Shown here: one piece after another, positions 19,945 to 28,196 of the stretch
Numbering within the stretch: the stretch's first letter is position 1
Layout: each line of letters opens with the position of its first letter
The notes under the pieces: generated by a model
Told to the model about the DNA's origin: nothing
The model's input: the letters and a program-made list of their open reading frames with translations, nothing else
The model's database searches: none
Source of the DNA: a virus
Virus record (IMG/VR): IMGVR_UViG_3300003323_000545
Span: 1 to 31,258 of that record
DNA: 31,258 nucleotides
Strand: one strand, 5' to 3'
Translations under genes and position numbers: made by a program

Positions 19945-22095
19945 ATGGCCGACCAATCTCTAGCAAAAATCTTTAACTTCCCAAATATAATCCAAAATTT
20001 TGCTGGATATGACTCTTGCCGTGATAAAACGAACATCAACGAGGCATATATGGTCCTCGGTTCACAGAACATCTACAAAAAGCTTTCCGGTAATCTTGCG
20101 GTCCGACCAGGATTGAAACGTATCGGTGATGCAAACAGTGCAGCAAGTGGTGTCTCAAGCGAGTTCGTTTGGAATACGTCTTGGGGAACCACGTATCCTA
20201 TGTGGGTTGCTGATTCAAAGCTTCAGGTAAGTATTTCAAACGTTTGGTATACGCTCCTCACTACAACTTTTACCCGTTATGTGTTCGACAAGTGGTGGGA
20301 CAATACGAACAAGCGAGACCTAGCTCTCTTTGTGAATGGAAACTCATACATCCAGTACTGGACAGGTGGCTATGCAATGCTTTCCTCTGCTGCCGCAAGC
20401 ACAATAACAAAGACTGGTACAACAACATGGCAGCAGGAGCACTTCGATTCTTCGTCTTTGACAACGATTGGAAGTTCCTCAACTCAATTCGACATCACCA
20501 ATCCGAGCGGAACAACTTTCCGATACACTTGGGATTCGACAGGAACCGACCCGCTCATCAGTGCGACTACAGTTCCGGTTGGTTCTTATATCCTTCTCGG
20601 TGCACAGAATTTTACAGCCGCAAATAACGGCTTGTTTGTGGTGACTGGATCGGGAACAAACTATTTTGAGGTCACTAACGCCTCAGGCGTGGCAGAGAAC
20701 AATAAGACGATCGGAACGGGATACATCTACACAAACTTTAAGAAAGTCTTGATCATTTCTGGTACTGCGTACGCTTATACCGGAGGAGAGACAACGACAA
20801 CTTTGACTGGGGTTACACCTAATCCGTCTGCGATCACTGCAAATACAGTGATTCTTCAGGCAGTTATAACGATCTTTAATTCACCAGCAACGTCATTTAA
20901 TAACGATTTTATAAAGGTCATAAACAACCAGGCATATGTCGGATCATATACTTCGAGACTCTGCTACATCTCAAGTAACACCGACTTCACTAATTATGTG
21001 GTCCCATCGCCACGTTCTGCTGGTGATCCTGAACTTTTGACCCTAGATGGAACACTTAACGGCATTGGTGTTCGTCTAGGCAATGCACACATTGCGTTTG
21101 GTTCCGGTTCATGGGCAGAAATATCGTTTACTGACATTACAGTTGGAACGACCCTAACTCAACAAACAAAAGTCGACGTCAAACCCGTTGCTCTTCTCCA
21201 GTCAGCATATGCACACGAATTCATAGACAACACTGGAGACAACATCATCTATCTTGCAAAAGATCAGCAGGTTAGAACAATCGGCAGTTCAAACAACTCA
21301 TTCACGACAGTGTACCCTTCTTTTTCCCAGGAAATTGCATCCGAACTTTCTGCAGAAACTTTCACAGGAGGTGGATTGCGATGTATCGGTGAATTTATCT
21401 ACCTTACGGCACCAAATTCAGGAAAGACATATTTGAGACAGGAGCGTCAAAGTGTCGACCCGAACGGTCAGGTTGTTGCCGAGCGTCTTTGGCATTCTCC
21501 ATTTACGTGGGGTGCGACCCGAATAGATGAGATCAATGGAACCGTCGTGGCGTTCTCTAATTCAAATCCGCAAGTGTATCAGGTATGGGATACAGATCAG
21601 TGGCATGACGATTCTCCGAGTGATGAGCCACTTCCATATATCTGTATGCTTTCGTTTGCATACAGGACTAGCGGCAGACGGCAGGGGATGACTGCCTTCG
21701 ATAAAGTGTTTTCCGAAGGCTATATAACGCAAACGACTCCACTCAATCTCACAATCAACTACAACTATCAAGGTTCACTCGGGTCTAATACCTCAGTAGT
21801 TAATAGCATACAACGGTCAGCCTATCTCTTTACTCCAAATGCATCTGATCCAGATTCTCTCGGAGATTCTTCATTGGGAGAAGAAACACTCGGTGAAAGT
21901 GATGACGAGACTGGATCGCCGCCACTACCAAAATTCAAAGTGATCAACTCTCTACCGCTTCAGAACTGTTTTGAATATCAACTCAACTACTGGTCAGATA
22001 CGGCAGATGCGCAATGGGAACTACTTGCCACAGCAACGAACGCAACGATAGACCCAGATCAGAATCCAACATTTATCATAAACAAACAAAGGTAA
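19945..22095 (+). CDS. Probable tail nozzle/hub protein, beta-propeller type
   Basis: A 716-residue protein that starts at the base after the previous stop. The N-terminal region (INEAYMVLGSQNIYKKL then LAVRPGLKRIG) matches the opening of podovirus nozzle/stabilisation proteins, which read like A-D-x-x-N-V-x-x-R-x-G-x-x-x-R. The body has many repeated beta-blades with NxxxVGSY- and W-containing motifs. P22 gp10-type proteins form the hexameric tail nozzle below the adaptor. Assignment is by this resemblance and by position after the head genes; confidence is moderate. Notably long insertions (residues 150-270) may be an added domain. Confidence 0.55.
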   Translation: MADQSLAKIFNFPNIIQNFAGYDSCRDKTNINEAYMVLGSQNIYKKLSGNLAVRPGLKRIGDANSAASGVSSEFVWNTSWGTTYPMWVADSKLQVSISNVWYTLLTTTFTRYVFDKWWDNTNKRDLALFVNGNSYIQYWTGGYAMLSSAAASTITKTGTTTWQQEHFDSSSLTTIGSSSTQFDITNPSGTTFRYTWDSTGTDPLISATTVPVGSYILLGAQNFTAANNGLFVVTGSGTNYFEVTNASGVAENNKTIGTGYIYTNFKKVLIISGTAYAYTGGETTTTLTGVTPNPSAITANTVILQAVITIFNSPATSFNNDFIKVINNQAYVGSYTSRLCYISSNTDFTNYVVPSPRSAGDPELLTLDGTLNGIGVRLGNAHIAFGSGSWAEISFTDITVGTTLTQQTKVDVKPVALLQSAYAHEFIDNTGDNIIYLAKDQQVRTIGSSNNSFTTVYPSFSQEIASELSAETFTGGGLRCIGEFIYLTAPNSGKTYLRQERQSVDPNGQVVAERLWHSPFTWGATRIDEINGTVVAFSNSNPQVYQVWDTDQWHDDSPSDEPLPYICMLSFAYRTSGRRQGMTAFDKVFSEGYITQTTPLNLTINYNYQGSLGSNTSVVNSIQRSAYLFTPNASDPDSLGDSSLGEETLGESDDETGSPPLPKFKVINSLPLQNCFEYQLNYWSDTADAQWELLATATNATIDPDQNPTFIINKQR

Positions 22096-22098
22096 TAT

Positions 22099-23433
22099 AT
22101 GTCAACATATCACACAGCGGGCGGCCAGACATACACACTGGGGTCATCCATAAGTTCGACTCAGACGACAATTCTTTTGTCTTCCTTTACCGAACCAGTA
22201 TCAGGAACGCCGTACACGATGGTGCTTCTGAACACGGACATCGCGTACGGAACGATCGCTCCGAAGACATCTCAGTCGGAATTCATCTCCTTCACTGGTA
22301 TCACACAGAATGCAAACGGCAGCGCTACGCTTACTGGTGTTACTCGTGGATTGGCGAAGAAATATCCATATACGACAGATGCTACGTTTAAACTACCTCA
22401 TAGTGGTCAGACTTCCTTCATTCTCTCCAATGCTCCGCAGGTATTCGAGAAAGATGCAAGACTTGAAAATGATCAGACATTTACTGGAGTAAACACGTTT
22501 AGTCAATCTCCAATCGTCCCGACTGGTGGCACAGGAACACAGGCTGCAAATAATCAAGACATCGCAAATGCTGTTACTGGCGCGAGTGGTACTGCGACGA
22601 ATACTACATTTGGGACCACAAAACTTTCGGTCGCCGCCGATTCGGTTCCAAACCCTATCGTGGTGGGAGACAATGATCCCCGTGTTCCCACTCAAGGAGA
22701 GAATGATGCTCTTGTCGGAGATAACACAGATATTGCAGTTGGTTCCGGTAACAAATTCGTTACTCAGACAGGTCTTCAGCACAATGCAGAGAAATATGCC
22801 GTTGACACTTCTGGTTCGTCTACTGCATACGTAATTACACTGTCTCCTGCACCGACATCACTTACTGCCGGGATGCACATTTATGCAAAAATCATAAACG
22901 CAAACACGACCACTACACCGACCTTGAATGCAAACGGTCTGGGTGCAAAGACGATAGTTAAAGGAGTAAATACGGCCCTTGTACCAGGAGACATCGCAGC
23001 AAACATGTTCTGTGATTTCGTATACGACGGCACAAACCTTGTTCTCCAGATTCCTACGGCAGTTGCGCCGACAGTATGGCACACAGTTGCAAGCACTCAG
23101 GTCCTTACAAATGGATCGGCTTCAAGCTTTACAGATATTGACCTTTCTTCGATTGTCGGAGCTAACGAATGCTTGGTTATGCTTTCGGGAACAGTTCAGG
23201 CTAGCTCTGGTATCGCTGGTCTATGGGTTCGTACTAAAGGCAGCTCGGTTGATTACCCAGGAGTAATAACGGATGCAGCTACATACGGTGCAAACGGAAT
23301 TTCTAATCACTCCCTCTCTACTGATTCAACTGGAATACTAATGGTCTCCACTGATACAAGTGGGTTCATTCAATACAAAGCTATTGGAACGGGTCCCGCT
23401 GCTCAATTGTATGTGCTTGGGTACATTAAATAA
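22099..23433 (+). CDS. Tail fibre / appendage protein
   Basis: A 444-residue protein, few charged residues, rich in T, S, G, N. The N-terminus (TLGSSISSTQTTILLSSFTEP, then SEFISFTGITQNANGSATLTGVTRGL) is a virion-anchoring module that I associate with fibres of many uncultured phages. The ENDQTFTGVNTFSQSPIVPTG connector and a repetitive shaft follow, and the C-terminus ends in a beta-rich tip. Probably an appendage that contacts the host. No chaperone gene is adjacent. Confidence 0.6.
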   Translation: MSTYHTAGGQTYTLGSSISSTQTTILLSSFTEPVSGTPYTMVLLNTDIAYGTIAPKTSQSEFISFTGITQNANGSATLTGVTRGLAKKYPYTTDATFKLPHSGQTSFILSNAPQVFEKDARLENDQTFTGVNTFSQSPIVPTGGTGTQAANNQDIANAVTGASGTATNTTFGTTKLSVAADSVPNPIVVGDNDPRVPTQGENDALVGDNTDIAVGSGNKFVTQTGLQHNAEKYAVDTSGSSTAYVITLSPAPTSLTAGMHIYAKIINANTTTTPTLNANGLGAKTIVKGVNTALVPGDIAANMFCDFVYDGTNLVLQIPTAVAPTVWHTVASTQVLTNGSASSFTDIDLSSIVGANECLVMLSGTVQASSGIAGLWVRTKGSSVDYPGVITDAATYGANGISNHSLSTDSTGILMVSTDTSGFIQYKAIGTGPAAQLYVLGYIK

Positions 23434-23452
23434 TAATGTTTCCTAAAAAATA

Positions 23453-25603
23453 ATGACTTCAAATACTTATCAAGGACAGCTCGTAAACGGTTTCGCACCA
23501 GTTCCGGGATACTCAAATTCCATGCCCGGAACAACTACCAATTCAAATGGAAATCCGATCAACACATCCACGTCAAACGGAGTAATTTACGATTCTAACG
23601 GAAACATCCAGCAGAATGACTACTCGAATTGGGTAACTCAGACTCGATACGATGGAAATGGGGGGGCATATACAGTTCGGGTGCCAAATGGAACACCTCT
23701 TCCAGTGTCTTCTACCACGCTTTCAAATGTGAACAAAATGAATCAGGTACCCCAGATTCAGCAGACAACCAATTCACTTTCGGCGAATGGAATCACCACC
23801 GATGCAAATGGCGTCGCAAAATATGCCGATGGTAGTCTTGTTCCTCAGCCTCAAGTGAGTCAACCAACTGATCCTAATACACCCCCACAGACAAAAACAA
23901 CGACTGGAGGATATAATGGCGATTTCTATGTTCCTCCAGGTAGTGATGTCCCGCTTGATGCGAATGGTAATCCAGTACAACTGACAGACTATTCACCAAC
24001 CGATCAGAGAATTATCGACAGCATTAATCAGATGAAAGCTCAAGGAGATGCGGCAACCGCTGCTCTTATGGACTCTATTCACCAGAAATATGCTGCATTG
24101 ATTTCTCAACAGCAGCAAACGAATGCTGCACAACAAAAAATTGTTGACACATCTTTGTTGATGGGTGGAGCTACAGGACAGGGAAGTGCATCACAATATG
24201 CACCTATTTCCTCTGCAGGTATCAGCGCGGCACAGACAAGCTACGGCATCCAACAGATAGCAAACCTCCAAGCACAGGAAAACTCGGCTATTATTGCAGC
24301 TCAACAGGCAGGACAGAATCAGGACTTCAAACTGCAAGATGAACTTAACCAGAAAATAGCAAGCATTCGTGATGAAAAAGTCGCAGCTGCAAATAAATTG
24401 AACGACAAACTCTTGGAGCAGAAACAGAAGGCTGATGAAGCAATGAGACAGGCCTCTAGAGATAATGCTATCGCGGACCTTTATTCTCAGGGTGTTACTG
24501 ATCCTAAACAACTTCTGGATTACCTTAACTATGATGATAAAGGAAAACAGATCGGTGACTTCACGTCAAAAGAAATTACAGATACTCTGAAAAATATTTC
24601 GAACACTGATGATATAAATAAAGTTCTTACAGAAGCTGCTAAAAATGGAGCAACTCAAGATGTTTTAGCAAAAATTGGTAGATCAAAAGATCTTACTGAA
24701 GCACTCACAAATGCAGGTCAATTTATGTCATCTCCAAGCACTGAAATTCTTAAACTTGGAGATAATCAGGCATATTTGATTGATAAAAACACAGGAAAGA
24801 TAATCAAATCATTTGGAGGTGGGGGAATAGGAGGAACTGGAAATGGAATTTCGACAGCTAGTCCCTATGCCGGAGTGATTAATACGATTCTTGCTTCAGG
24901 TAAATTTACTAAAGATCAAGCAACTGCAATTAGGCAAGGTATTAATAATGGAGAAGATCCATTTACAGTGGTAAAGAACAACGCAAAAAATATCATGGGT
25001 CAGACGGAAGCAACAAATCTTACAAAATTTGAAACTGCAAAATCTGCTGTTTCTGATCTGCAAACGGCTCTTAAAGATTATTATGCAAAAGGTGGAAAAA
25101 CAAATATCTTTTCAGGAAAATATGAAAAAGTAATCAACAATCTTGGTAGGGTAAATAATCCTGATCTCGTTGATCTTGCTACTCAAATCCAAGCAAGCCT
25201 CCAAATTTACCGAAACGCTGTATCAGGTACAGCATATTCTGCTCAGGAAGGTGCTGATATTGCTTCTATCTTTCCGGGTATAAATAAAACACAAGGTTTG
25301 AACGATGCTATCCTTAAAGGACGCTTAAAGGCTTTTGATTCGACAATAGATTCAACTTACCGAACAGCTTTAGGTTCTGCATATGACAAATTGAAAGCAG
25401 CCGAAAATTCCACAGTAGTTTCAAAAGGGAATATGACCGATCGTGATTTTGTGGCGAAAGCATTTGAAAAAACAAATCAAAAATACGATCAGGTTATCAA
25501 TAATGTCCCTGAGGGGCAGATTCCTGTGGTAGACAATGAATCAGGTCAGATTGGGTATATCCCATACACTGAATTTACTAGCAATAAGTATACAAAACTC
25601 TAA
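23453..25603 (+). CDS. Large virion-associated protein, possible ejection protein
   Basis: A 716-residue protein. The N-terminal 200 residues are low complexity with repeats of an xDxNGN/GxP type (NSNGNPI, YDSNGNI, DGNGGAY, TDANGVA, PLDANGNPV). Residues about 200-350 are glutamine- and alanine-rich and coiled. A helical C-terminal half includes RNAVSGTAYSAQEGADIAS. As the first of two large late proteins after the nozzle, it could be an internal protein expelled with DNA, as in podoviruses. This is inference from position, size and helical content. No lytic transglycosylase motif is visible. Its stop shares its last base with the next start. Confidence 0.45.
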   Translation: MTSNTYQGQLVNGFAPVPGYSNSMPGTTTNSNGNPINTSTSNGVIYDSNGNIQQNDYSNWVTQTRYDGNGGAYTVRVPNGTPLPVSSTTLSNVNKMNQVPQIQQTTNSLSANGITTDANGVAKYADGSLVPQPQVSQPTDPNTPPQTKTTTGGYNGDFYVPPGSDVPLDANGNPVQLTDYSPTDQRIIDSINQMKAQGDAATAALMDSIHQKYAALISQQQQTNAAQQKIVDTSLLMGGATGQGSASQYAPISSAGISAAQTSYGIQQIANLQAQENSAIIAAQQAGQNQDFKLQDELNQKIASIRDEKVAAANKLNDKLLEQKQKADEAMRQASRDNAIADLYSQGVTDPKQLLDYLNYDDKGKQIGDFTSKEITDTLKNISNTDDINKVLTEAAKNGATQDVLAKIGRSKDLTEALTNAGQFMSSPSTEILKLGDNQAYLIDKNTGKIIKSFGGGGIGGTGNGISTASPYAGVINTILASGKFTKDQATAIRQGINNGEDPFTVVKNNAKNIMGQTEATNLTKFETAKSAVSDLQTALKDYYAKGGKTNIFSGKYEKVINNLGRVNNPDLVDLATQIQASLQIYRNAVSGTAYSAQEGADIASIFPGINKTQGLNDAILKGRLKAFDSTIDSTYRTALGSAYDKLKAAENSTVVSKGNMTDRDFVAKAFEKTNQKYDQVINNVPEGQIPVVDNESGQIGYIPYTEFTSNKYTKL

Positions 25604-27294
25604 TGCCTTTCACCCCAGCATCACAGGTCATCAAAAAGAACCAGCCGCCAGCAAAAACCGGCTTCACTCCTGCATCAGATATCCTCATTCAAAAATATGA
25701 GTCGGGAAAAAAACAGGCTGCTGGTAACCAAGCATCTGAAAACAATGTAAATCCTCTCGCTAGTCCTATTGGATCAGTGAATGGCCTAGACTTGGCAAAA
25801 AGCTTCATAAACACCTTTAAAGAAGGTGGCAAAAATGTTACCCAAGACATATCAAACAGCAAAAACATCGCTAATGAAGTCGATGCAAGCAACATCAATC
25901 TCCCTCAGGGAGAACAGTACCAGGGTAAAAATTCACTTGGCGCAAAGATTCTTGCTACGGCTGCTACGGCAGGTCATGTGGCAGGAGACGTAGCTGAAAC
26001 CGCTGGTGGTCTTCTTGGAGACGCTCTCGCTCCGTTGATACCACAGAGTCTCAAAGAGGGGATAGGTGGTGTAGTACATAAAATAAATGACAAGATCAGT
26101 CAAATTCCAGGAATGACGCCTGAGATTCATAAATCGATTGGAGATGTGGTTAACACAGCTCTTCTTGAAGGCGGAGTAAAGGCAGAAGCACCTGTTAAGG
26201 CGGGTATAGAAGCAGGTGCAGAGGCTACAGGGAATACTCTAGAGAAGGGTGCTCAAGTAGTTAAAAACACAATTGAGGATGTTAAGGCTACTCGTACAGC
26301 AAAAAAAGCAGTGACTTCATTCGATAGTTCCGTTCAGGATGTTATGCCTTTGCAGAATAAAAATGTTCGCATAGACGAACTTAGGAATGCCTTGCCTGAT
26401 AGTAAGAAAGGCACTGGTGGTGTAACGAGAAAAGGTTTATTGGGTAAATCTGCGCCTCAAGCAACACCCAAAGATTTGGAAGTTGCACAGACAGCACATC
26501 CATACATATCTGTCACCAGAGACCCATTGAAGAAAATTCAGAACGTGAACAAAGGTATTTCAGACATATCGTCTAAAACGAATGGCTTTCTTGATGCCAA
26601 TCCTACGAAAGCAAACTTTGAAGATATGAAGACATATATGGATAGAAACAAACCCACTCAAAGTCTTCAAAAGGATCCCGGAGCATCTGAGGCGTATAAA
26701 AATTCTACAGAAAATGCATTGAATACTCTTGCAAGTACTCTTAAAAAGTCAACGAATCCTGAAGTTTCTGGGGCAGAGATTCGACAAGCGAGAATAAAAA
26801 TAGATCAGCAAATTGCAAAGGAACTTGGAGAAACTACATTCGATTCTCCTCAGTATAAGGGCATAAAAGCAGCAGAAGTCGATACTAGAAACATGCTCAA
26901 TCGTATGAATGAGGACATGCTTCGTTATCCTGGCCAACTAGACAAAGTAAATAGGATGAACGAATTCATTGATGCAGCCAAGGGACGTGGAATAGAGGTT
27001 GACATGAATAATCCTGAAGTCAGAGAAACCATAGAAAAGCAGTTCAATCTTGAAAAAACACCTGAAAGTGAATCAGCTGCAAAAAATCTATCTGACAGTC
27101 ATAAAACAATGAGTAACCTTTACCAGGCTCGTGACAATATGATAGACAAATATCAGAGCAAGGTTGGAGGAAATAAGGTTAAGGAGTGGGCAAAAAATAA
27201 TCCGACCAAAGCTAAAATTCTATTATATGGTGGTGGCACATTAGTGACCGACAAAGTTCTAAAAATTCTTACTGGAGGCGAAGTTGGGTTCTAA
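25603..27294 (+). CDS. Large virion-associated protein, possible ejection protein
   Basis: A 563-residue protein. After a disordered N-terminus containing two FTPAS repeats comes an alanine/glycine-rich stretch (GAKILATAATAGHVAGDVAE and GGLLGDALAPLI, about residues 108-145), which could form membrane-active amphipathic helices. Long helical segments follow, and a hydrophobic C-terminal segment (AKILLYGGGTLVTDKVLKIL) ends the chain. This suits an internal protein that passes through the host envelope during DNA entry, but the call is inferential. It ends in TAA overlapping, on the other strand, the stop of the minus-strand peptide. Confidence 0.45.
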   Translation: MPFTPASQVIKKNQPPAKTGFTPASDILIQKYESGKKQAAGNQASENNVNPLASPIGSVNGLDLAKSFINTFKEGGKNVTQDISNSKNIANEVDASNINLPQGEQYQGKNSLGAKILATAATAGHVAGDVAETAGGLLGDALAPLIPQSLKEGIGGVVHKINDKISQIPGMTPEIHKSIGDVVNTALLEGGVKAEAPVKAGIEAGAEATGNTLEKGAQVVKNTIEDVKATRTAKKAVTSFDSSVQDVMPLQNKNVRIDELRNALPDSKKGTGGVTRKGLLGKSAPQATPKDLEVAQTAHPYISVTRDPLKKIQNVNKGISDISSKTNGFLDANPTKANFEDMKTYMDRNKPTQSLQKDPGASEAYKNSTENALNTLASTLKKSTNPEVSGAEIRQARIKIDQQIAKELGETTFDSPQYKGIKAAEVDTRNMLNRMNEDMLRYPGQLDKVNRMNEFIDAAKGRGIEVDMNNPEVRETIEKQFNLEKTPESESAAKNLSDSHKTMSNLYQARDNMIDKYQSKVGGNKVKEWAKNNPTKAKILLYGGGTLVTDKVLKILTGGEVGF

Positions 27295-27434
27295 GAATTG
27301 GATAGTCTGTCAATATAATTTGACACAAAGAAACAACATGCAGCATATATTGCGGCAATTATAATTCCATAGGCGAACAGAAAATAAACGATACTACCCC
27401 ACAAAATTATTTTAGACACGATGTTTAAAAACAT
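27291..27434 (-). CDS. Small membrane peptide on the minus strand
   Basis: A 47-residue frame on the minus strand: start codon at 27434-27432, TAG at 27293-27291. It opens MFLNIVSKIILWGSIVYFL and continues with a long hydrophobic run (about residues 8-38) ending NYIDRLSNS. It would form one long or two short membrane spans. The start is preceded by AAGAAG on the minus strand, a fair ribosome site. It is the only minus-strand candidate gene and points against the late operon. Chance cannot be excluded at this length, but hydrophobic continuity makes it worth listing. It could be a lysis, exclusion or toxin peptide. Confidence 0.4.
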   Translation of the reverse strand: MFLNIVSKIILWGSIVYFLFAYGIIIAAIYAACCFFVSNYIDRLSNS

Positions 27435-27491
27435 ATATTACTTCTTAATTAAGACCGCTTATAATAAATAGTTAAAACGTATCGTATAGCG

Positions 27492-27506
27492 AATCTGTGA
27501 CAGATT
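27492..27506. repeat. Operator-like dyad
   Basis: AATCTGT-G-ACAGATT: a perfect 7-1-7 palindrome upstream of the minus-strand peptide. AATCTGTG occurs again at 28119-28126, near a second CTGTG...CACAG arrangement before the tail-fibre gene. A repressor or activator site is possible. Confidence 0.4.
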
Positions 27507-27533
27507 ATCTGGCCAACAAATGATCGTGTTTCT

Positions 27534-27572
27534 ATGCATTTTTACCTTGATAAATAAGGGTAAAATAGGCAT
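27534..27572. repeat. Hairpin in the 27-kb island
   Basis: ATGC (27534-27537) and GCAT (27569-27572) bracket TTTTACCTT pairing with AAGGGTAAAA. It can form an AT-rich stem of about nine pairs with one G-U, closed by a short internal loop. No T-run is positioned as in a terminator. Role unknown. Confidence 0.4.
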
Positions 27573-27643
27573 TACTACCGAAAAATAACCTGTTAATCAC
27601 ACCCTACATCTTAGGCTGCACGCTGTCAATAGGTACGAAAAAG

Positions 27644-27704
27644 CCCTAAACAGATGACTCGGTACACATTGCAAGTAGACCGAGACCCTGTTTAGGGTTC
27701 TTTT
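27644..27704. terminator. Bidirectional terminator with inner stem
   Basis: CCCTAAACAG (27644-27653) pairs with CTGTTTAGGG (27688-27697). An inner stem CTCGGT (27658-27663) pairs with ACCGAG (27679-27684). On the plus strand TTCTTTT follows, and on the minus strand CTTTTTC follows, so it can stop transcription from both sides. It ends the late operon that includes the ejection-type proteins. The loop takes part in a second, interlaced pairing, described separately. Confidence 0.65.
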
Positions 27705-27716
27705 GTTGCAATGTGT
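27664..27716. repeat. Interlaced 11-base inverted repeat (pseudoknot with the terminator)
   Basis: ACACATTGCAA (27664-27674), which lies in the loop of the terminator hairpin, is exactly complementary to TTGCAATGTGT (27706-27716), just beyond the T-run. The order of arms makes this a pseudoknot, or an alternative that would break the inner terminator stem. Confidence 0.6.
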
Positions 27717-27751
27717 TTAATTAAATTGTCATTAAACTATAGCACACAAAC

Positions 27752-27775
27752 AAAAAAGCCGCCATTTCTGGCGAC
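27752..27775 (-). terminator. Minus-strand intrinsic terminator
   Basis: Read on the minus strand: GTCGCCA-GAAA-TGGCGGC followed by TTTTTT. The stem has seven pairs, one of them G-U, with a GNRA tetraloop. It is a textbook terminator for a transcript that comes from the tRNA. Confidence 0.8.
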
Positions 27776-27971
27776 TCTCTTGCTAGCGTCCTTTTCCGAG
27801 TTAGAAATGACTCGAAATTTTGAATTGAGGAAGGTTCAAAACTCCTTAAAGACCTCAAAGAAGGAAACTAAAGGCTTATTAGACCTAACGACAGTATTTC
27901 TACTGTGCCTGAAGGGGCATATTTAGTCTACTGCAACTGTCACGGACAAGCAAGTAGTTTGTTAATAACTG
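27776..27971 (-). ncRNA. Structured minus-strand RNA between tRNA and terminator
   Basis: About 195 bases with no credible frame. On the minus strand it contains: ACAGTA-GAAA-TACTGT (27906-27891); GAGG..AAGG...CCTT.CCTC (between 27856 and 27827), a stem with a 5-base bulge; and TTTCGAGT with ACTCGGAAA (between 27817 and 27793), with one bulge. A CTACT/AGTAG pairing lies near 27930-27957. GNRA loops on the minus strand agree with the terminator direction. It could be a trailer of the tRNA transcript or an independent small RNA. No known family recognised. Confidence 0.45.
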
Positions 27972-28060
27972 TGGAGGGTGCGGGATTCAAACCCGCGAGG
28001 CCCCTTCAGAAGCCTTCCGAATTATAAAGTCGGCGCATTAAGTCACTCTGCCAACCCTCC
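27972..28060 (-). tRNA. tRNA with long variable arm, anticodon reads UAU
   Basis: On the minus strand GGAGGGT pairs with ACCCTCC (acceptor). A D-arm GCA/TGC has loop GAGTGACTTAA. The anticodon stem CCGAC/TTCGG shows a C-U mismatch at the loop end, with loop TTTATAA. A roughly 20-base variable region can pair GGC with GCC, and the T-arm is GCGGG-TTTGAAT-CCCGC. CCA is not encoded. A 7-base loop with U33 and A37 puts UAU in the anticodon, reading AUA (Ile), yet a long variable arm is typical of Leu, Ser or Tyr tRNAs. A73 as discriminator would suit Leu. The D-loop has GA where GG is usual. Isotype is therefore uncertain, and it may be degenerate. Confidence 0.75.
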
Positions 28061-28155
28061 AGTCCAAACGTTTTATTTTCACACGTTAGGATATAGGAGT
28101 CAATTTAAATTGGGAATAAATCTGTGCGTTACGCATTCACAGTTTCTAAAATATA

Positions 28156-28196
28156 AGTTACACACATTTAAGAAATCCCATTGAAAAACCTACACT
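28156..28196 (+). promoter_or_regulatory. Late-promoter-like element, copy 4 (tail fibre)
   Basis: AGTTACACACATTTA at 28156-28170 and CTACACTTTAA at 28190-28200 with the hexamer TACACT at 28191-28196. Block order and the 34-base offset match copy 2 exactly. The ATG at 28203 begins 7 bases after the hexamer, at the expected transcription start, and no ribosome site precedes it. Confidence 0.65.

Noticed and set aside
27662-27722. A fifth promoter-like copy on the minus strand (AATTAAACACATT)
   Set aside because: Eleven of thirteen bases match, but there is no -10-like hexamer at the right distance, and the sequence is part of the pseudoknot.
27711-27926. Plus-strand 71-codon frame in the 27-kb island
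   Set aside because: It begins within the terminator pseudoknot, crosses the minus-strand terminator, and its sequence looks like translated non-coding DNA.
27978-28184. Plus-strand 68-codon frame over the tRNA
   Set aside because: It overlaps the tRNA on the opposite strand; the frame is an artefact of it.
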